Positions 53,914 to 63,883 of a stretch of DNA of 64,000 nucleotides are shown here, piece by piece. Every line of letters begins with the position of its first letter. Position 1 is the stretch's first letter. Made by a program: the position numbers and the translations under genes. The notes under the pieces were generated by a model, which ran no database searches, was not told where the DNA came from, and was given only the letters and a program-made list of their open reading frames with translations. The DNA is taken from positions 62,001-126,000 of the forward strand of contig JACZTL010000004.1 in NCBI GenBank assembly GCA_022573715.1, written 5' to 3'. The stretch comes from Bacteroidota bacterium. GTDB taxonomy: Bacteria; Bacteroidota; Ignavibacteria; Ignavibacteriales; Ignavibacteriaceae.

Positions 53914-55225
53914 CAAATATCCACTCCGGGTTACCGTATTCATCCCAGGCGCGTTCTAATCTAAAAACATTATAAGGTAATAATAGTAACGTTAATCCGA
54001 TTCCGTAACCTGAGTTTAATTTTTTTATGCTTAAAGGTTCATTTTTATTTTGTATAGTCCCGGTATCCGCAAACAACTGAAGATAAAGTGCTACCCTATA
54101 CCTAAGCAGTCGTTTTGGGATAAAAGGAATAAAATCTAAATTTAAATTCATATCATTAAATAATGCATAATTTATTTCCGCAGATCCTATATAAGAATTA
54201 TTACCCTCAAGCTCTTGTCTAAAATGTCCCCTTATTCTTTCGTTAAAACCCAAAAAGGAATTATCGTAAAATGGTATTAAATCTCCGAAAGTAAATCTAG
54301 AAGCAAAGCGCCATTTCAAACTTAAATCATCATTTAATTTGAAATATTTTCTTAAATCAAAATTTAAAACTTGATAAGAAATACCGTCAATACCCAGACC
54401 TTTTAATTGTAATATAGATGATGCATACATACCTTCACGAGGAAATTGTGATAAATCACGGGTATCATAAGAATAATTAAAAGCTAATGTAAATAAGTGA
54501 TCAATACGTGTGTCAGAGGCAGAAATACCTTTTATAAATTTCGGAGTTTCAATTGTAGCGTAAGCTGTAGTGATTCCGACCCTAGTATAAGTCCCAAATC
54601 TTTTACCGAAAAATAATCTACCGGAACGTACGGTTTGGTCGAAATCTCCTCCCCATAATTTTTTAGCAATATGACTTTTATTTTTAACCTTTTGAAGCTT
54701 AATTCCACCTTCAAAGGAAATTTCTGATTTATAATTCAAATAAGGTACAGAATATGAAAAATCAAGTCTTGGATTATAACCCAAAGCCCCTACAAATTTT
54801 AATTTTTCATTTCTCCCTCTAAAATTGAAAACTAATAATGCCAAACCGTATGAAAGTTTATCCCAGTCCCTGTCTTGAATATGAGCAAAGGGTACAGGAT
54901 AAATATACCAGCTTTCTTCTACTTTTATATTAATAAAATTCTTTTCTTGAAATCTGTAAGATATGAGTTCAACTTTCGTAAATATTCTTAAACTAAATAT
55001 TCTTTCTCTGTTAAAAGTTAATATTTTTGGTGTAATAACATCACCCATAGAAAAAGTAATTTCTTTGAATATAATTTCCTTTTCAGTTAAATCATTACCG
55101 GATACATTAATAGAATCGACAATAAAGGAATAATCCCATTTGAAAAATGTTGTGTCTGTATTTTGGGAAAAAATAAAAGGACTACATATTAATAGATATA
55201 TATAAAAAAGAGCGTATTTATTCAT
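53894..55225 (-). CDS. Omp85/BamA-family outer-membrane protein (one POTRA, beta-barrel)
   Basis: The 443-residue protein has a signal peptide (YALFYIYLLICSPFIFSQ), one POTRA-like domain (INVSGNDLTEKEIIFKEITF...NRERIFSLRIFTKVELI), and a C-terminal barrel of the surface antigen (D15) type ending in WIFDVRVSF, which closes with the aromatic residue typical of OMP substrates. Length suggests a single-POTRA TamA/TPS-like member rather than BamA itself (five POTRAs). Its role may be lipid or protein handling at the outer membrane. It overlaps rsmE. Confidence 0.85.
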   Translation of the reverse strand: MNKYALFYIYLLICSPFIFSQNTDTTFFKWDYSFIVDSINVSGNDLTEKEIIFKEITFSMGDVITPKILTFNRERIFSLRIFTKVELISYRFQEKNFINIKVEESWYIYPVPFAHIQDRDWDKLSYGLALLVFNFRGRNEKLKFVGALGYNPRLDFSYSVPYLNYKSEISFEGGIKLQKVKNKSHIAKKLWGGDFDQTVRSGRLFFGKRFGTYTRVGITTAYATIETPKFIKGISASDTRIDHLFTLAFNYSYDTRDLSQFPREGMYASSILQLKGLGIDGISYQVLNFDLRKYFKLNDDLSLKWRFASRFTFGDLIPFYDNSFLGFNERIRGHFRQELEGNNSYIGSAEINYALFNDMNLNLDFIPFIPKRLLRYRVALYLQLFADTGTIQNKNEPLSIKKLNSGYGIGLTLLLLPYNVFRLERAWDEYGNPEWIFDVRVSF

Positions 55226-55291
55226 CCCTAACCAAACATAATTTTAGAAGTGTATTAAGATAAAGAATTAATTTTCTTTTCAATAAAAAAA

Positions 55292-58180
55292 TTATGAAAC
55301 AGTGCTTTCTTCGTAATCCATTATAGGGTTGCAGCTGCAAATAAGATTCCTGTCACCGTAGGCATTATCTATTCTTTTAACAGGTGGCCAGAACTTGTTC
55401 TTCTTTACCCAATCTGTCGGAAATACAGCTTGCTCTCTTGTGTATGAATGTTTCCAATCAGCAGAGACAATATCAAACATTGTGTGCGGAGCATTCTTAA
55501 TTACATTATCAATTTTATCTGCCCTACCTTCTTCTATATCTTGTATTTCTTTTCTAATTGAAATCATTGCTTCACAGAATCTATCAAGTTCATCTTTTGA
55601 TTCACTCTCTGTGGGTTCTATCATTAGTGTGCCGTGAACTGGGAAAGATACCGTAGGTGCATGAAATCCATAATCCATAAGACGTTTGGCAATATCATTT
55701 TCCGTAATATTTGCCGAAACTTTAAATGGGTACATATCAAAAATTAATTCGTGAGCAACTCTTCCCTTCTCACCTTGATAGACAACATTGTATGCATTTT
55801 CTAATTTTTCTTTAATATAATTAGCATTTAATATAGCTATTTCACTCGCTTTTTTTAACCCTGCAATCCCCATCATTTTAATATATGCATAGGAGATGAG
55901 TAAAATACTTGCACTACCCCAGGGTGCTGAGTTTACTGCGGTAATACTTTCATCACCTCCAACTTTTACAATACTGTGTCCGGGTAAAAATTTAACCAAA
56001 TGTTCTGCAACAGCAATAGGACCTGCACCAGGACCGCCGCCACCGTGAGGAATACTGAAAGTCTTATGAAGATTTATGTGGCAAACATCTGCACCAATTT
56101 CTCCGGGACTTGTTAACCCTACCTGGGCATTTAAATTTGCACCATCCATATAAACTTGCCCGCCGTATGAATGAACAAGTTCGCAAATTTCTCTTATTTT
56201 TCTCTCAAAAACTCCGTGAGTTGACGGGTAGGTGACCATTAAGGCGGAAATATTTTCTTTGTTTTCATCAAGCTTAATTTTCAAATCTTCAACATCTATA
56301 TTACCAAACTCATCACATTTTACAACAACAATTTTATTACCTGCCATTACCGCACTTGCAGGATTTGTTCCATGAGCAGATGATGGTATAAGGACAATAT
56401 TTCGATTCATATCCCCGCGACTGTGATGATATGCTCTTATAACCATAAGACCGGTAAACTCGCCTTGTGCCCCGGAGTTTGGCTGTAAAGAGGTCTCAGC
56501 AAATCCCGTTATTTTTGATAGATCTTTTTTAAATTCTTTAAATATTTGTGTGTACCCTTCTGTTTGAAAAGATGGTGCAAACGGGTGAAGTGCATTAAAA
56601 TTAGGATTTGAAACACTTATCAATTCAGATGCAGCATTTAATTTCATTGTACAAGAACCAAGGGGAGTCATTGAATGAACCAAGGAAAGATCTTTATTCT
56701 CCAATCTTTTTATATATCTCATCATCTCAGTTTCTGAATGATAACAGTTAAACACTTTGCTCTGTAAGTAGGGGCTATTTCTTTTAATATTATCCGGTAT
56801 GTCTTTTCCTTTATTCCGATCATCAAAGAATGAATCATCATATTCTTTGCCCAATGCTTTTGAAAACACCGATATAATTTCTTTCACATCTTCTAATTGT
56901 GTTTCTTCGCTTATTGATATCCCGATTTTGTTACCATGCAAATATCTAAAATTAATACCTACTTTTTCAGCTTCTGATTTTATATTATTAAACTCCCCTT
57001 CATCTTTTACATCAAATAAAAGAGTATCAAAATAATTATTGTTTAATTGTGTTAATCTTAAACTTGATAATACCTCGTCCAATAAATTTGTTAATTTATA
57101 AATTCTCTCGGCAATTGCTTTAATACCTGAGGGACCGTGATAGACAGCATACATACCTGCCATTATTGCAAGTAAAACTTGTGCGGTACAAATATTACTA
57201 GTAGCTTTTTCTCTTCTAATGTGTTGCTCCCTTGTCTGCAGCGCTAAACGATAGCCTTTATTACCGGCAACATCTATCGATTCACCTACAATCCTTCCCG
57301 GTAAATTTCTTTTAAATTCGTCTTTACAAGAGAAATAAGCTGCGTGAGGTCCGCCGAATCCCATGGGTACACCAAATCTTTGTGTGCTGCCTAGAACAAC
57401 ATCTGCACCTAATTCTCCGGGAGGATTTAATAGTGATAAGCTAAATATATCAGCTGCGACAGCTTTATAAATATTTTTTTGAGCAGCGTCATTAAATAAA
57501 TTTGTATAGTCATAAATTTCACCTTCAGACGCGGGATATTGTACAAGAATTCCAAAATAATCTTCATTCAATTCAATGTTTTTGTGGTCATCTATTACAA
57601 GTTCAATGCCTACAGGATTGGACCTTGTTATTAATACATCTATTGTTTGCGGGAAACATTCATTGGATACAAAAAACTTTTTTGCGTTTTTGTTTTTACG
57701 TCTTGCATAAAACATTGACATTGCTTCCGCTGCGGCAGTTCCTTCATCAAGTAATGATGCGTTCGCAATTGGTAAGCCGGTTAAATCAATAACAGCAGTT
57801 TGAAAATTTATTAAAGCCTCTAATCTTCCTTGTGAAATCTCTGCCTGGTATGGAGTGTACTGGGTGTACCATCCAGGGTTTTCAAAAATATTTCTTTGAA
57901 TTACCGATGGAGTAATTGTAGGATAATATCCGAGTCCTATATAAGATTTAAATACTTTATTTTTCTCACCAATTTTCTTTAATTTTTTAATTAGCTGAAA
58001 TTCAGAAACCGGTTCGTCTAATTCGGGTTGTTTTTTAAGTCTAATATCTTCAGGTACAGTTTGGTTAATGAGTTCGTTTAATGAATTTACGCCAATAGTT
58101 TTTAACATAAGTTCAACATTACTCTCTTTAGTACCAATATGTCTATTAACAAATTTATCGGGATGATTATAATTATTCAT
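55292..58180 (-). CDS. gcvP: Glycine dehydrogenase (decarboxylating), P-protein
   Basis: The 962-residue full-length P-protein has both halves fused: the N-terminal part begins FVNRHIGTKESNVELML, with GLGYYPTITPSVIQRNIFENPGWYTQYTPYQAEISQGRLEAL, and the C-terminal part carries the PLP Lys in CHINLHKTFSIPHGGGGPG. It decarboxylates glycine and loads aminomethyl on GcvH. The other cleavage-system genes (gcvT, gcvH) are not next to it. The length equals the one-gene form of Bacteroidota and proteobacteria, in contrast to the split two-subunit form. Confidence 0.96.
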   Translation of the reverse strand: MNNYNHPDKFVNRHIGTKESNVELMLKTIGVNSLNELINQTVPEDIRLKKQPELDEPVSEFQLIKKLKKIGEKNKVFKSYIGLGYYPTITPSVIQRNIFENPGWYTQYTPYQAEISQGRLEALINFQTAVIDLTGLPIANASLLDEGTAAAEAMSMFYARRKNKNAKKFFVSNECFPQTIDVLITRSNPVGIELVIDDHKNIELNEDYFGILVQYPASEGEIYDYTNLFNDAAQKNIYKAVAADIFSLSLLNPPGELGADVVLGSTQRFGVPMGFGGPHAAYFSCKDEFKRNLPGRIVGESIDVAGNKGYRLALQTREQHIRREKATSNICTAQVLLAIMAGMYAVYHGPSGIKAIAERIYKLTNLLDEVLSSLRLTQLNNNYFDTLLFDVKDEGEFNNIKSEAEKVGINFRYLHGNKIGISISEETQLEDVKEIISVFSKALGKEYDDSFFDDRNKGKDIPDNIKRNSPYLQSKVFNCYHSETEMMRYIKRLENKDLSLVHSMTPLGSCTMKLNAASELISVSNPNFNALHPFAPSFQTEGYTQIFKEFKKDLSKITGFAETSLQPNSGAQGEFTGLMVIRAYHHSRGDMNRNIVLIPSSAHGTNPASAVMAGNKIVVVKCDEFGNIDVEDLKIKLDENKENISALMVTYPSTHGVFERKIREICELVHSYGGQVYMDGANLNAQVGLTSPGEIGADVCHINLHKTFSIPHGGGGPGAGPIAVAEHLVKFLPGHSIVKVGGDESITAVNSAPWGSASILLISYAYIKMMGIAGLKKASEIAILNANYIKEKLENAYNVVYQGEKGRVAHELIFDMYPFKVSANITENDIAKRLMDYGFHAPTVSFPVHGTLMIEPTESESKDELDRFCEAMISIRKEIQDIEEGRADKIDNVIKNAPHTMFDIVSADWKHSYTREQAVFPTDWVKKNKFWPPVKRIDNAYGDRNLICSCNPIMDYEESTVS

Positions 58181-58281
58181 TTATACTTCTCAAATAAAAA
58201 AGTTTGCACAAAAATTTTTTAGATTATAAAAATAAATTTACGTAATAAATTAATAAAAGAACTTTGTAAAATTCAGACAGG

Positions 58282-59055
58282 TCAGGCGTTTTTTATCTTT
58301 TGTAAAGCATTTTTTGCTGCAATCTGTTCGGCACTTTTTTTATTTTTACCGTTACCGGTTCCCAGTATTTTATTATTAATTTTTACTTGAACGGTAAATA
58401 ATTTTTCGTGCTGTGGTCCTTCTTCTTTAATCACATTATATTCCAAATTTTCTAAACGCTGCATTTGCACATATTCCAACAATTGGCTTTTATAATTGCT
58501 GTCTTTTAAATAGCCGGTAATTTCAAAGCTTGGTTCCAGCAAAGATTTTATTAAAAATTTTTCTGCTCTTTGCAAACCCTTATCAAGGTAAATTGCACCT
58601 ACAATTGATTCATATGCATCAGATAAAACAGCTTTTGAACCATTGGGAAGTGTCTTGGAAAAGTTTTTACTTACAAGTAAATAATCATCTAAATTTATCC
58701 TTTCTGCGGCGTCAAAAAGTGCACTTTTATTCACAAGCATTGATCTAGTCTTAGTTAAATATCCTTCATCTTCATTAGGAAATTTATTAAATAAGTATTT
58801 ACCAACAATAAGATTGACAACGGCATCACCTAAATATTCTAATCTTTCATTAGAATAATCCGCATTTTCTTTTCCTTCGAGATAAGATCTGTGAGTTATA
58901 GCTTTAAGATAATATTTAGGATTATAAATATTACATCCGATTAACTTTTCAAATGATCTAAATTTATCAAGATGAATATAATCAGTGATATTATACCAAA
59001 CATTTCCGGTAATAAAATATTTAAACTTTAAATAAAAAAATCTTAGTATGAACAA
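58282..59055 (-). CDS. rnc: Ribonuclease III
   Basis: The 257-residue enzyme has the RNase III domain with signature NERLEYLGDAVVNLIVG (70-86), a second catalytic segment LSDAYESIVGAIYLDKG, and a C-terminal dsRNA-binding domain (DSNYKSQLLEYVQMQ, TVQVKINNKILGTGNGKNKKSAEQIAAKNAL). It processes rRNA and mRNA duplexes. A ~25-residue hydrophobic/aromatic N-terminal extension precedes the core; an internal start is possible. It ends the fatty-acid cluster on this strand, as in many bacteria where acpP-fab genes and rnc are linked. Confidence 0.95.
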   Translation of the reverse strand: MFILRFFYLKFKYFITGNVWYNITDYIHLDKFRSFEKLIGCNIYNPKYYLKAITHRSYLEGKENADYSNERLEYLGDAVVNLIVGKYLFNKFPNEDEGYLTKTRSMLVNKSALFDAAERINLDDYLLVSKNFSKTLPNGSKAVLSDAYESIVGAIYLDKGLQRAEKFLIKSLLEPSFEITGYLKDSNYKSQLLEYVQMQRLENLEYNVIKEEGPQHEKLFTVQVKINNKILGTGNGKNKKSAEQIAAKNALQKIKNA

Positions 59056-59202
59056 AATACAACCTCAAATAAGTTTATTATTTTGTTGCAACTAAATATA
59101 GATTGGTAAATGGGTTTTATTTGGGGGGATAAAATCTGATTTAAAAACGAATTGCAATTCATTAAAAATAAAAAACGAATTAGAATATAAAGAGTAAGTG
59201 TG

Positions 59203-59232
59203 TATAGCCGAAATGTAAACACTCCGGCTATA
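59203..59232. terminator. Hairpin between acpP and rnc
   Basis: TATAGCCG (59203-59210) and CGGCTATA (59225-59232) are exact reverse complements around a 14-base loop. On the minus strand it follows the acpP stop by 5 bases but has no T-run, so it may only partly end the acpP transcript. Confidence 0.45.
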
Positions 59233-59237
59233 TTTTA

Positions 59238-59471
59238 TTAACTTACTTTTCCACTTATATAATTTATTGCGTCTCCAACTGTCCCGATCTTCTCTGCATC
59301 ATCGTCAGGTATAGAGATTGAGAAAGAGCTCTCAAAACCCATCACCAATTCAACAATATCTAATGAATCTGCACCGAGATCATTTGTGAAAGAAGCTTCC
59401 GGTGTTATTTGAGATTCTTCAACACCTAATTTGTCAATAATAATCTCTTTAACTTTAGCTTCAACGTCCAT
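59238..59471 (-). CDS. acpP: Acyl carrier protein
   Basis: The 77-residue protein is acidic, with the phosphopantetheine site [12 protein letters not shown] (Ser36), four-helix pattern and Val/Ile-rich C-terminus (VGDAINYIS). It carries acyl chains in type II fatty-acid synthesis. It lies 90 bases downstream of fabG and is followed by rnc, the common order for this gene. Confidence 0.97.
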   Translation of the reverse strand: MDVEAKVKEIIIDKLGVEESQITPEASFTNDLGADSLDIVELVMGFESSFSISIPDDDAEKIGTVGDAINYISGKVS

Positions 59472-59561
59472 CTTATTTCTCCTATAATTATTTAGATTAA
59501 CTGTATTAAATATAAAAATAAATCTATTACGCTTCTACAAGTTTAAAAATAAATGTATCAC

Positions 59562-60302
59562 TCACATTGTCATTCCGCCGTCAACAGTAATTACCTGTCC
59601 TGTAATATAATCTGCAGAAGATGATGCTAAAAAGGAAACGACTTTTGCAATATCAATAGGTTCAGCAATTCTTTTTAATGGAACCTGGTTCAACATTGCT
59701 TCCTTTTGTGCTTCGGTTAGATCTTTTGTCATATCAGTACTGACATAACCCGGAGCTACAGCATTAACGGTAATATTACGTGAAGCAAGTTCACGGGCAA
59801 GTGATTTTGTTAACCCGATAACACCAGCTTTAGAAGCAACATAATTGGCTTGACCCGGATTGCCTATTAAAGCAACAACGGAAGAAATATTTATTATTCT
59901 TCCATACCTTTGTTTCATCATAGGGCGTATGACTAATTTTGAATAATTATAAACACTTTTTAAGTTTGCAGAAAGAACAGAATCAAAATCTTCTTCAGAC
60001 ATTCTTAAAATCAAATTGTCTTTTGTGATTCCAACATTGTTTACAAGAATATCTAAATTACCAAGATTTTCCAAAGTAAATTGAACAGATTCTTCAGCTT
60101 CTTCAAATTTCGAGGCATCTGCTTTAATTCCCAAAATCTTAACACCTAATTTCCCCGATTCACTTTCTAAATTTTTTGCTGCTTCTTCCGAACTGAAGTA
60201 TGTAAATACAACATCACAACCATTTGCAGCTAAATCTAGTACAATAGCTCTACCAATTCCTCTTGTACCACCTGTGACTATTGCTTTTTTATTTTTAAAC
60301 AT
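59562..60302 (-). CDS. fabG: 3-oxoacyl-[ACP] reductase
   Basis: The 246-residue short-chain dehydrogenase has TGGTRGIGRAI (10-20), NNVGITKDN, catalytic Ser in INISSVVAL, and Tyr/Lys in NYVASKAGVIGL. VDGGMTM closes the protein, typical of FabG. It reduces beta-ketoacyl-ACP with NADPH. Its ATG overlaps the stop of the upstream Cys-cluster protein by 8 bases, so it is translationally coupled to it. Confidence 0.95.
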   Translation of the reverse strand: MFKNKKAIVTGGTRGIGRAIVLDLAANGCDVVFTYFSSEEAAKNLESESGKLGVKILGIKADASKFEEAEESVQFTLENLGNLDILVNNVGITKDNLILRMSEEDFDSVLSANLKSVYNYSKLVIRPMMKQRYGRIINISSVVALIGNPGQANYVASKAGVIGLTKSLARELASRNITVNAVAPGYVSTDMTKDLTEAQKEAMLNQVPLKRIAEPIDIAKVVSFLASSSADYITGQVITVDGGMTM

Positions 60303-60885
60303 TTTTTTTCTTTACATTTTGTTTGATTAAATATTCTTCCTGATATTTTTTTAATTCAGAATAACCCCTTTTGCCTAGTAAATGTATTAACTCTTCAGCA
60401 CAATATTCAAATATTGTAATTTCCGTTTTAGGATCAGGATTACAAGTTTTTAGTCTGTCAATATGCTCATCATCTATAGTTAGTGCACCTTCGTAAATAG
60501 TTAATGGGAACAATATACTATAAAGCGGTTTATACTTCCACTTATGTTTTCCTTCATCGATCGCTATTTTTTGCAGAGTACATAAACCATTTTTATCTAA
60601 AAAAGTACATTTACCATCAATAACTTCCGTTCCGATTGCTACTCCAGATTCAAAATCCTCATCTTCTTCAGGTTCTTCAAACCATTTACTTACATCAGTA
60701 CATTGAGAACTATCAAAATATTCAAGAATTTTTTTTTTAATTCTTAAAATTCTTTTTGCCTCAAACGAATCGGTATAAACACCGTAGTGACAGCATTCAC
60801 CTGTACAGTCACAATTAAATTTGAAAGTAAATATACGGGGATCTATCTTTAGTTTTTTAATTACTTTCTCAAATTTTTTTGCCAT
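60295..60885 (-). CDS. Cysteine-cluster protein (DUF3109/YkgJ-like) embedded in the fatty-acid operon
   Basis: The 196-residue cytoplasmic protein has an N-terminal FNCDCTGECC cluster (Cys25, 27, 31, 32), more cysteines in GKCTFLDKNGLCTL and RLKTCNP, and EYCAE near the end. This spread of eight or more cysteines with the CxC...CC start resembles the DUF3109/YkgJ type of putative metal- or Fe-S-binding proteins. Its start overlaps the fabD stop (TAATG) and its stop overlaps the fabG start, so it is translated as part of the fab operon. Its role in that context is unknown. Confidence 0.75.
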   Translation of the reverse strand: MAKKFEKVIKKLKIDPRIFTFKFNCDCTGECCHYGVYTDSFEAKRILRIKKKILEYFDSSQCTDVSKWFEEPEEDEDFESGVAIGTEVIDGKCTFLDKNGLCTLQKIAIDEGKHKWKYKPLYSILFPLTIYEGALTIDDEHIDRLKTCNPDPKTEITIFEYCAEELIHLLGKRGYSELKKYQEEYLIKQNVKKKNV

Positions 60886-61799
60886 TACAAGTATTGTTCC
60901 AAATCAGAATATTTATCAATACCTTGGCATTTTATATCAGGATTAATTCTTTTAACTAAACCTTGCAGCACTTTACCCGGGCCAATTTCATAAAACTCAT
61001 CTATACCGTCAGCTATCATATTATTAATTGTTTCTTCCCAACGAACAGGAGAAGTTACCTGTTGATAAAGCATTTCTTTAATATCTTTTTTTTTAGTAAC
61101 TGGTTTAGCCGACACATTTGTGTACACAGGAAAGCGTGCATCATAAAAGTTTGTTTTATCTAAAACGGTTTTCAATTTATCTTTTGCAGATTTCATAAGA
61201 TGTGAATGAAAAGCACCGCTAACAAAAAGCTCTTTTACTAACCTTGCACCATTTCTTTTACATAATTCCATCGCTTTTTTTACGCCATCAATGGAACCGG
61301 AAATAACAATTTGTCCAGGTGAGTTAAAATTAGCAGGCTGAACTATTCCAACTTCGGCAGCTTTTACACAACACTCTTTAACCTGTTCCGGTGATAGCCC
61401 TATTACGACAGCCATTGTACCAGGATTATCAACTCCCGCCTGCTGCATCGCAATTCCTCTATCTCTAACTAATTGAACTGCTTCATAATATTGAACGGCT
61501 CCTGCAGACTCTAAAGCAGAATATTCACCTAAAGAATGTCCGGCGGCTGCTTGAGGTTCAAGTAATCTTGTAAGACTACTTAACACAACACTGTGTATAA
61601 AAATTGCAGGTTGTGTAAATTGGGTTTGTTTTAATTTTTCTAAAGGACCGTTAAACATTATATCCGATAAATTAATGCCTAAGACATCGTCTGCGGTTTT
61701 AATCATTTCTCTGACCTCTACTAAATTTTCGTAAAGGTCTTTTGCCATACCAATATATTGAGTCCCCTGCCCGGGGAAAAGAAAACCTACTTTAGACAT
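60885..61799 (-). CDS. fabD: Malonyl-CoA-[ACP] transacylase
   Basis: The 304-residue enzyme has FPGQGTQYIGM at the N-terminus, the active-site GHSLGEYSAL (Ser89), QQAG-type loop, and GAFHSHLM with the catalytic His, then YEIGPGKVLQGLVK. It loads malonate onto ACP. fabH precedes it with a 2-base gap and the Cys-cluster gene follows with a 1-base overlap. Confidence 0.97.
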   Translation of the reverse strand: MSKVGFLFPGQGTQYIGMAKDLYENLVEVREMIKTADDVLGINLSDIMFNGPLEKLKQTQFTQPAIFIHSVVLSSLTRLLEPQAAAGHSLGEYSALESAGAVQYYEAVQLVRDRGIAMQQAGVDNPGTMAVVIGLSPEQVKECCVKAAEVGIVQPANFNSPGQIVISGSIDGVKKAMELCKRNGARLVKELFVSGAFHSHLMKSAKDKLKTVLDKTNFYDARFPVYTNVSAKPVTKKKDIKEMLYQQVTSPVRWEETINNMIADGIDEFYEIGPGKVLQGLVKRINPDIKCQGIDKYSDLEQYL

Positions 61800-61801
61800 A
61801 G

Positions 61802-62824
61802 TTAAGATTCTGTTTTACTCTTATTTTCTAAACTCCAGACTAAATAACTTGCCCCCCAGGTATAACCGGCACCAAATGTGGCAAGAATTAATTTATCGCC
61901 TTTTTTCAATTTCCCTGCTCTATAATATTCTACAAGGCAAAGAGGGACAGTAGCGGCAGTTGTATTACCATATTTATTAATATTTATCATTACTTTATCT
62001 TTATCAAGTCCCATTCTTTCGGCTGTTGCATTTAGAATTCTTAAATTTGCTTGGTGAGGTACAAGATAAGCTACATCATCTGATTTCAATCCATTCTTTT
62101 CCATAATTTCGCAAGAAATATCTGCCATTCCCTTAACAGCAAATTTGAACACTGCTTTTCCATCTTGATAAAGATAATGCATACCTTCGTCAATTGTTTG
62201 ATGAGTGGCTGGATTTAAACTACCTCCGCCTTTCATATATAAACTTTCTTTGCCGCTACCGTCAATGTGTAAGAGTGAATCCTGTAAACCTAAGGATGTA
62301 TCTTCCGAAGGTTCTAATAAAACAGCAGCCCCGGCATCCCCGAATATTATGCAATTATTTCTATCAGTATAATCAACAATGGAAGTCATTTTATCTGCAC
62401 CAATTACAAGTACTTTTTTATATTTTCCGGTTTCAATAAAAGAACACCCGGTTTGGAAAGCGAATAAAAAACCTGAACAAGCTGCAGAAAGATCAAATCC
62501 CCAGGCATTTTTAGCTCCAATTTTTTCTTGTACCAAGCAAGCTGTTGCCGGGAAAAACATATCAGGTGTAACAGTTGCAACTATAATAACATCAATTTCT
62601 TCTGCGGAAATATTTATTGATTTTAAAAGATCTTCCGCGGCTTTAGCAGCTAAATCACTTGTGGCACCGTTTTCTAATTTCCTTCTTTCTGAAATTCCGG
62701 TTCTTGTTCTTATCCATTCGTCACTTGTATCAACAATAGATTCAAAATATGCATTATCTAAAATTTTATCCGGGACATACATCCCAACCCCTGTTATTGC
62801 TGCACTGATTGTTTTATCTGACAT
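61802..62824 (-). CDS. fabH: 3-oxoacyl-[ACP] synthase III
   Basis: The 340-residue thiolase-fold enzyme has DEWIRTRTGISERR, the catalytic Cys116 in DLSAACSGFLFAF, His in VPHQANLRI and Asn in KYGNTTAAT. GDKLILATFGAGYTWG ends it. It starts chain elongation from acyl-CoA and malonyl-ACP. The gene is 11 bases after plsX and 2 before fabD. Confidence 0.97.
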   Translation of the reverse strand: MSDKTISAAITGVGMYVPDKILDNAYFESIVDTSDEWIRTRTGISERRKLENGATSDLAAKAAEDLLKSINISAEEIDVIIVATVTPDMFFPATACLVQEKIGAKNAWGFDLSAACSGFLFAFQTGCSFIETGKYKKVLVIGADKMTSIVDYTDRNNCIIFGDAGAAVLLEPSEDTSLGLQDSLLHIDGSGKESLYMKGGGSLNPATHQTIDEGMHYLYQDGKAVFKFAVKGMADISCEIMEKNGLKSDDVAYLVPHQANLRILNATAERMGLDKDKVMININKYGNTTAATVPLCLVEYYRAGKLKKGDKLILATFGAGYTWGASYLVWSLENKSKTES

Positions 62825-62835
62825 TAAAATCCGAC

Positions 62836-63870
62836 TTATTTTAAATTTGAATATTGAGTAATTGATTTACTTATTTTTTCTATTAATTTCTTTTTGTGCA
62901 TTTCATTTGCGCGTAATACCATGTTCTTTATTGCCTTTGGTGTACTTGAACCGTGACCTATAATACTTATTTTATTAATGCCCAATAAAGGAGCACCACC
63001 ATGTGTTTGGTAATCAAAATCTTTCATGGCTTCACGCATAGTACTTCTAATCAAACCGACTTTTATCTTATTAGTTAAGCTTTGTGAGGCATAATCTTTG
63101 AATCTGTGTTTTAACAAACTTAAGACACCTTCTCCAAATTTTATCAAAATGTTACCTATAAAACCGTCACAAACAATTACATTTGCTGTGCCCTTAAATA
63201 TGTCGTTCCCTTCAACGTTTCCAACAAAATTTAAATTTGTCTTTTTTATAAGTTCTGATGCAGCAACAGTAAGTTCGTTTCCTTTACCTTCTTCTTCCCC
63301 GACATTTAGTATTCCAACAGTTGGATTTTTTATTCCATTAATTTCCTCCGTATAAATACTTCCCATAATAGCATATTCAAGTAAATGTCTTGGTTTGGAA
63401 TCGACACTTGCACCTACATCAAATAAATTACATATTCCGGTTTCATTCGGCATTGAAACACTAATAGTTGGTCTCCCAACTCCCGATATTCTTCCGATTA
63501 TAAGTGTGGAAGCAGCCATTACAGCACCTGTATTTCCCGCACTTACAAAAGCATCGGCATTCCCGTCACGTATAAATTTGGCTCCAACAACAATTGAAGA
63601 ATTAGGTTTTTGTTTCAGAGCTTGTGTAGGCTTTTCACCCATCTCAATTACTTCGTCAGCGTGTAGAATTTTATTATTGTCAAAGGAAAGATTGTTAGAA
63701 GATATTACATTTTTTATTTCATCTGTTTGACCAACAAGGTAAAGTTCGAACTCACCTGATTCTTCGTAAGCTTGAATTGAACCTACAATAGCATTAAGAG
63801 GAGAAAAATCTCCACCCATTGCATCAACAACTATTCTGCATTTAGAATCGTTCGTAGGGATTGTATCCAT
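62836..63870 (-). CDS. plsX: Phosphate acyltransferase PlsX
   Basis: The 344-residue protein has VVDAMGGDFSPLNAI at the N-terminus, DAFVSAGNTGAVMAAS, GRISGVGRPTISVSMP, IGNILIKFGEGVLSLLK, and the C-terminal GGAPLLGINKISIIGHGSS. It makes acyl-phosphate from acyl-ACP for glycerolipid synthesis. It lies between rpmF and fabH, the order found in many bacteria. Confidence 0.97.
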   Translation of the reverse strand: MDTIPTNDSKCRIVVDAMGGDFSPLNAIVGSIQAYEESGEFELYLVGQTDEIKNVISSNNLSFDNNKILHADEVIEMGEKPTQALKQKPNSSIVVGAKFIRDGNADAFVSAGNTGAVMAASTLIIGRISGVGRPTISVSMPNETGICNLFDVGASVDSKPRHLLEYAIMGSIYTEEINGIKNPTVGILNVGEEEGKGNELTVAASELIKKTNLNFVGNVEGNDIFKGTANVIVCDGFIGNILIKFGEGVLSLLKHRFKDYASQSLTNKIKVGLIRSTMREAMKDFDYQTHGGAPLLGINKISIIGHGSSTPKAIKNMVLRANEMHKKKLIEKISKSITQYSNLK

Positions 63871-63883
63871 TTATAAATATTTT

